Below are positions 4,932 to 5,697 of a stretch of DNA of 5,697 bases, one piece after another. The stretch spans positions 1 to 5,697 of the forward strand of contig JAJYCU010000045.1 in assembly GCA_021778165.1 (NCBI GenBank), written 5' to 3'. Origin of the DNA: a bacterium. GTDB taxonomy: Bacteria; Patescibacteria; Saccharimonadia; Saccharimonadales; UBA4665. Position numbers and translations under genes: made by a program. Under the pieces are notes generated by a model. It worked only from the letters and a program-made list of their open reading frames with translations. It was not told the origin of the DNA and did not search any database. Within the stretch, counting starts at the first letter, position 1. Every line of letters starts with the position of its first letter.

Positions 4932-5697
4932 TTAAAGCTCCAGTTCAGCCAATTTCTCTTTAACTTCATCTAATGCTCGACTTCCAAAACCTTTAAGGTC
5001 CTTAAGTTCTGCATCATTCAAGCTAAATAAATCCTTAATTGTGTGGATATCATTATTTATCAAAGCATTAGTTGTACGAGCTGATAAATTTAAATCTTCG
5101 ATTGATGTATTTAAAACTGAATTTTCATCATCATCGTTTTCTTTAACATTATAATCAGTTTCTTCTACTTCATCTTCCTGAGTGAAGGTTACTCTGGTTT
5201 TTCCAGCTAATGCGGTATATTGATTGATTAATATCGCTGCTGCTTCTTCAAAAGCATCTCGTGGAGTAATAGAGCCATCAGTATCAATTGTAATTAGCAA
5301 TTTATCTAAGTCAGTTGCTTGTCCAACTCGAGTATTTTCAACTTTATACCTAACTCGTAATACAGGGCTGAAAATAGCATCAACAGCAATCATATCACTA
5401 GCTTTTCTTGATGTACTTTCTTCGATTGATCTATATCCACGACCAATTTCAACTACGAAATCAATCACAATCTTTGTCTTTTCATCATCAATTGTGGCTA
5501 TAACATGCTCTGGATTAACTATCTCTATGTCAGCATTTGCTTCAATATCTTTAGCTGTTACTTTACCTTTTCCTGTTTTTGTAAGACGAACGGTGTGTTT
5601 TTCTTCACCGTAGACTCTAAAACGGATACCTTTAATATTTTGCATGATATCGACAACATCTTCTACCACGCCATCAATGTCGGTAAATTCATGCGTA
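4932..5697 (-). CDS. rpoA: RNA polymerase alpha subunit, 5' end cut by window edge
   Basis: Alpha dimerises to nucleate RNA polymerase assembly, and its C-terminal domain contacts UP elements and activators. The window holds 254 codons to the TAA at 4934-4932, beginning THEFTDIDGVVEDVVD, which matches the middle of the N-terminal domain. Roughly the first 60-70 residues, including the dimerisation helix, lie beyond the edge, so the GTG at 5669 is an internal Val and not a start. The N-terminal domain ends near DAFEEAAAILINQY. An acidic linker follows (bases 5183-5118, 11 of 22 residues Asp or Glu), then an alpha-CTD with the helix-hairpin-helix KGFGSRALDEV. The motif SARTTNAL aligns with E. 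coli TVRSANCL, so the DNA-contacting Arg265 and Asn268 equivalents are kept (Arg codon at 5078-5076). It heads the rplQ-rplM-rpsI series. Confidence 0.98.
   Translation of the reverse strand, partial: THEFTDIDGVVEDVVDIMQNIKGIRFRVYGEEKHTVRLTKTGKGKVTAKDIEANADIEIVNPEHVIATIDDEKTKIVIDFVVEIGRGYRSIEESTSRKASDMIAVDAIFSPVLRVRYKVENTRVGQATDLDKLLITIDTDGSITPRDAFEEAAAILINQYTALAGKTRVTFTQEDEVEETDYNVKENDDDENSVLNTSIEDLNLSARTTNALINNDIHTIKDLFSLNDAELKDLKGFGSRALDEVKEKLAELEL
4938..4942 (-). promoter_or_regulatory. Shine-Dalgarno deciding the rplQ start
   Basis: Minus-strand TGGAG ends seven bases before the ATG at 4930, inside the last codons of rpoA. It supports the 139-residue form of L17 over a start further upstream. 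Confidence 0.75.

Noticed and set aside
4931..4969. Longer rplQ start giving 152 residues
   Set aside because: The extra 13 residues do not resemble L17 and overlap rpoA. The ATG at 4930 has the family N-terminus and a Shine-Dalgarno.
5224..5613. Plus-strand open frame of 129 codons
   Set aside because: Although long, it mirrors the conserved rpoA N-terminal domain. Its Ser/Ile-rich sequence is what the reverse of this coding region would give.
1..5697. Mobile element, CRISPR array, toxin-antitoxin or other novel defence system
   Set aside because: I saw no transposase, integrase, direct-repeat array or unexplained gap above 37 bases. The window is filled by housekeeping genes on one strand.

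Overview
The window is 5.7 kb of AT-rich, almost gap-free bacterial chromosome. Every gene I can support lies on the minus strand, so transcription runs from high to low coordinates. In that order it holds the 3' part of rpoA, rplQ, rplM, rpsI, trpS, an RluA-family pseudouridine synthase, the clamp-loader subunit holB, a membrane-anchored TPR protein, tRNA-Thr(UGU) and tRNA-Tyr(GUA). The tRNA-Tyr gene is cut by the left edge and rpoA by the right edge. The largest spacer is 37 bases.

Organism: this is a bacterium, shown by RpoA with a bacterial alpha-CTD, L17 and a delta' subunit. Long lysine/asparagine/isoleucine-rich frames stay intact with TAA, TAG and TGA as stops, and the Trp codons I checked are TGG. 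That argues against Mollicutes (UGA=Trp) and against Gracilibacteria/Absconditabacteria (UGA=Gly). The tight packing, overlapping genes, divergent TrpRS signature and rpoA-rplQ-rplM-rpsI order leading into trpS suggest a reduced Patescibacteria/CPR genome, perhaps Saccharibacteria. This placement is inference, at roughly even odds.

Layout: positions 3674-5697 are the tail of the alpha ribosomal operon. rpoA and rplQ are 1 base apart, rplM starts inside the rplQ stop, and rpsI starts inside rplM. Each of the three ribosomal-protein starts has a clear Shine-Dalgarno site. After a 33-base gap with no convincing terminator come trpS, the pseudouridine synthase (overlapping by 1 base) and holB (4 bases later). 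The TPR gene follows after 22 bases, then the two tRNA genes. None of these four starts has a well-placed Shine-Dalgarno. Two of them, trpS and the TPR gene, have a perfect TATAAT ending 7-9 bases before the ATG, which is the geometry of leaderless or nearly leaderless transcripts.

Function: apart from holB (replication) and the TPR gene (unknown), everything serves transcription or translation: RNA polymerase assembly, ribosomal proteins, tRNA charging, rRNA modification and tRNAs. I see no mobile element, CRISPR array, defence system or sign of recent transfer. This is a core housekeeping region. The points worth a second look concern gene start architecture and a few divergent motifs rather than a new system.
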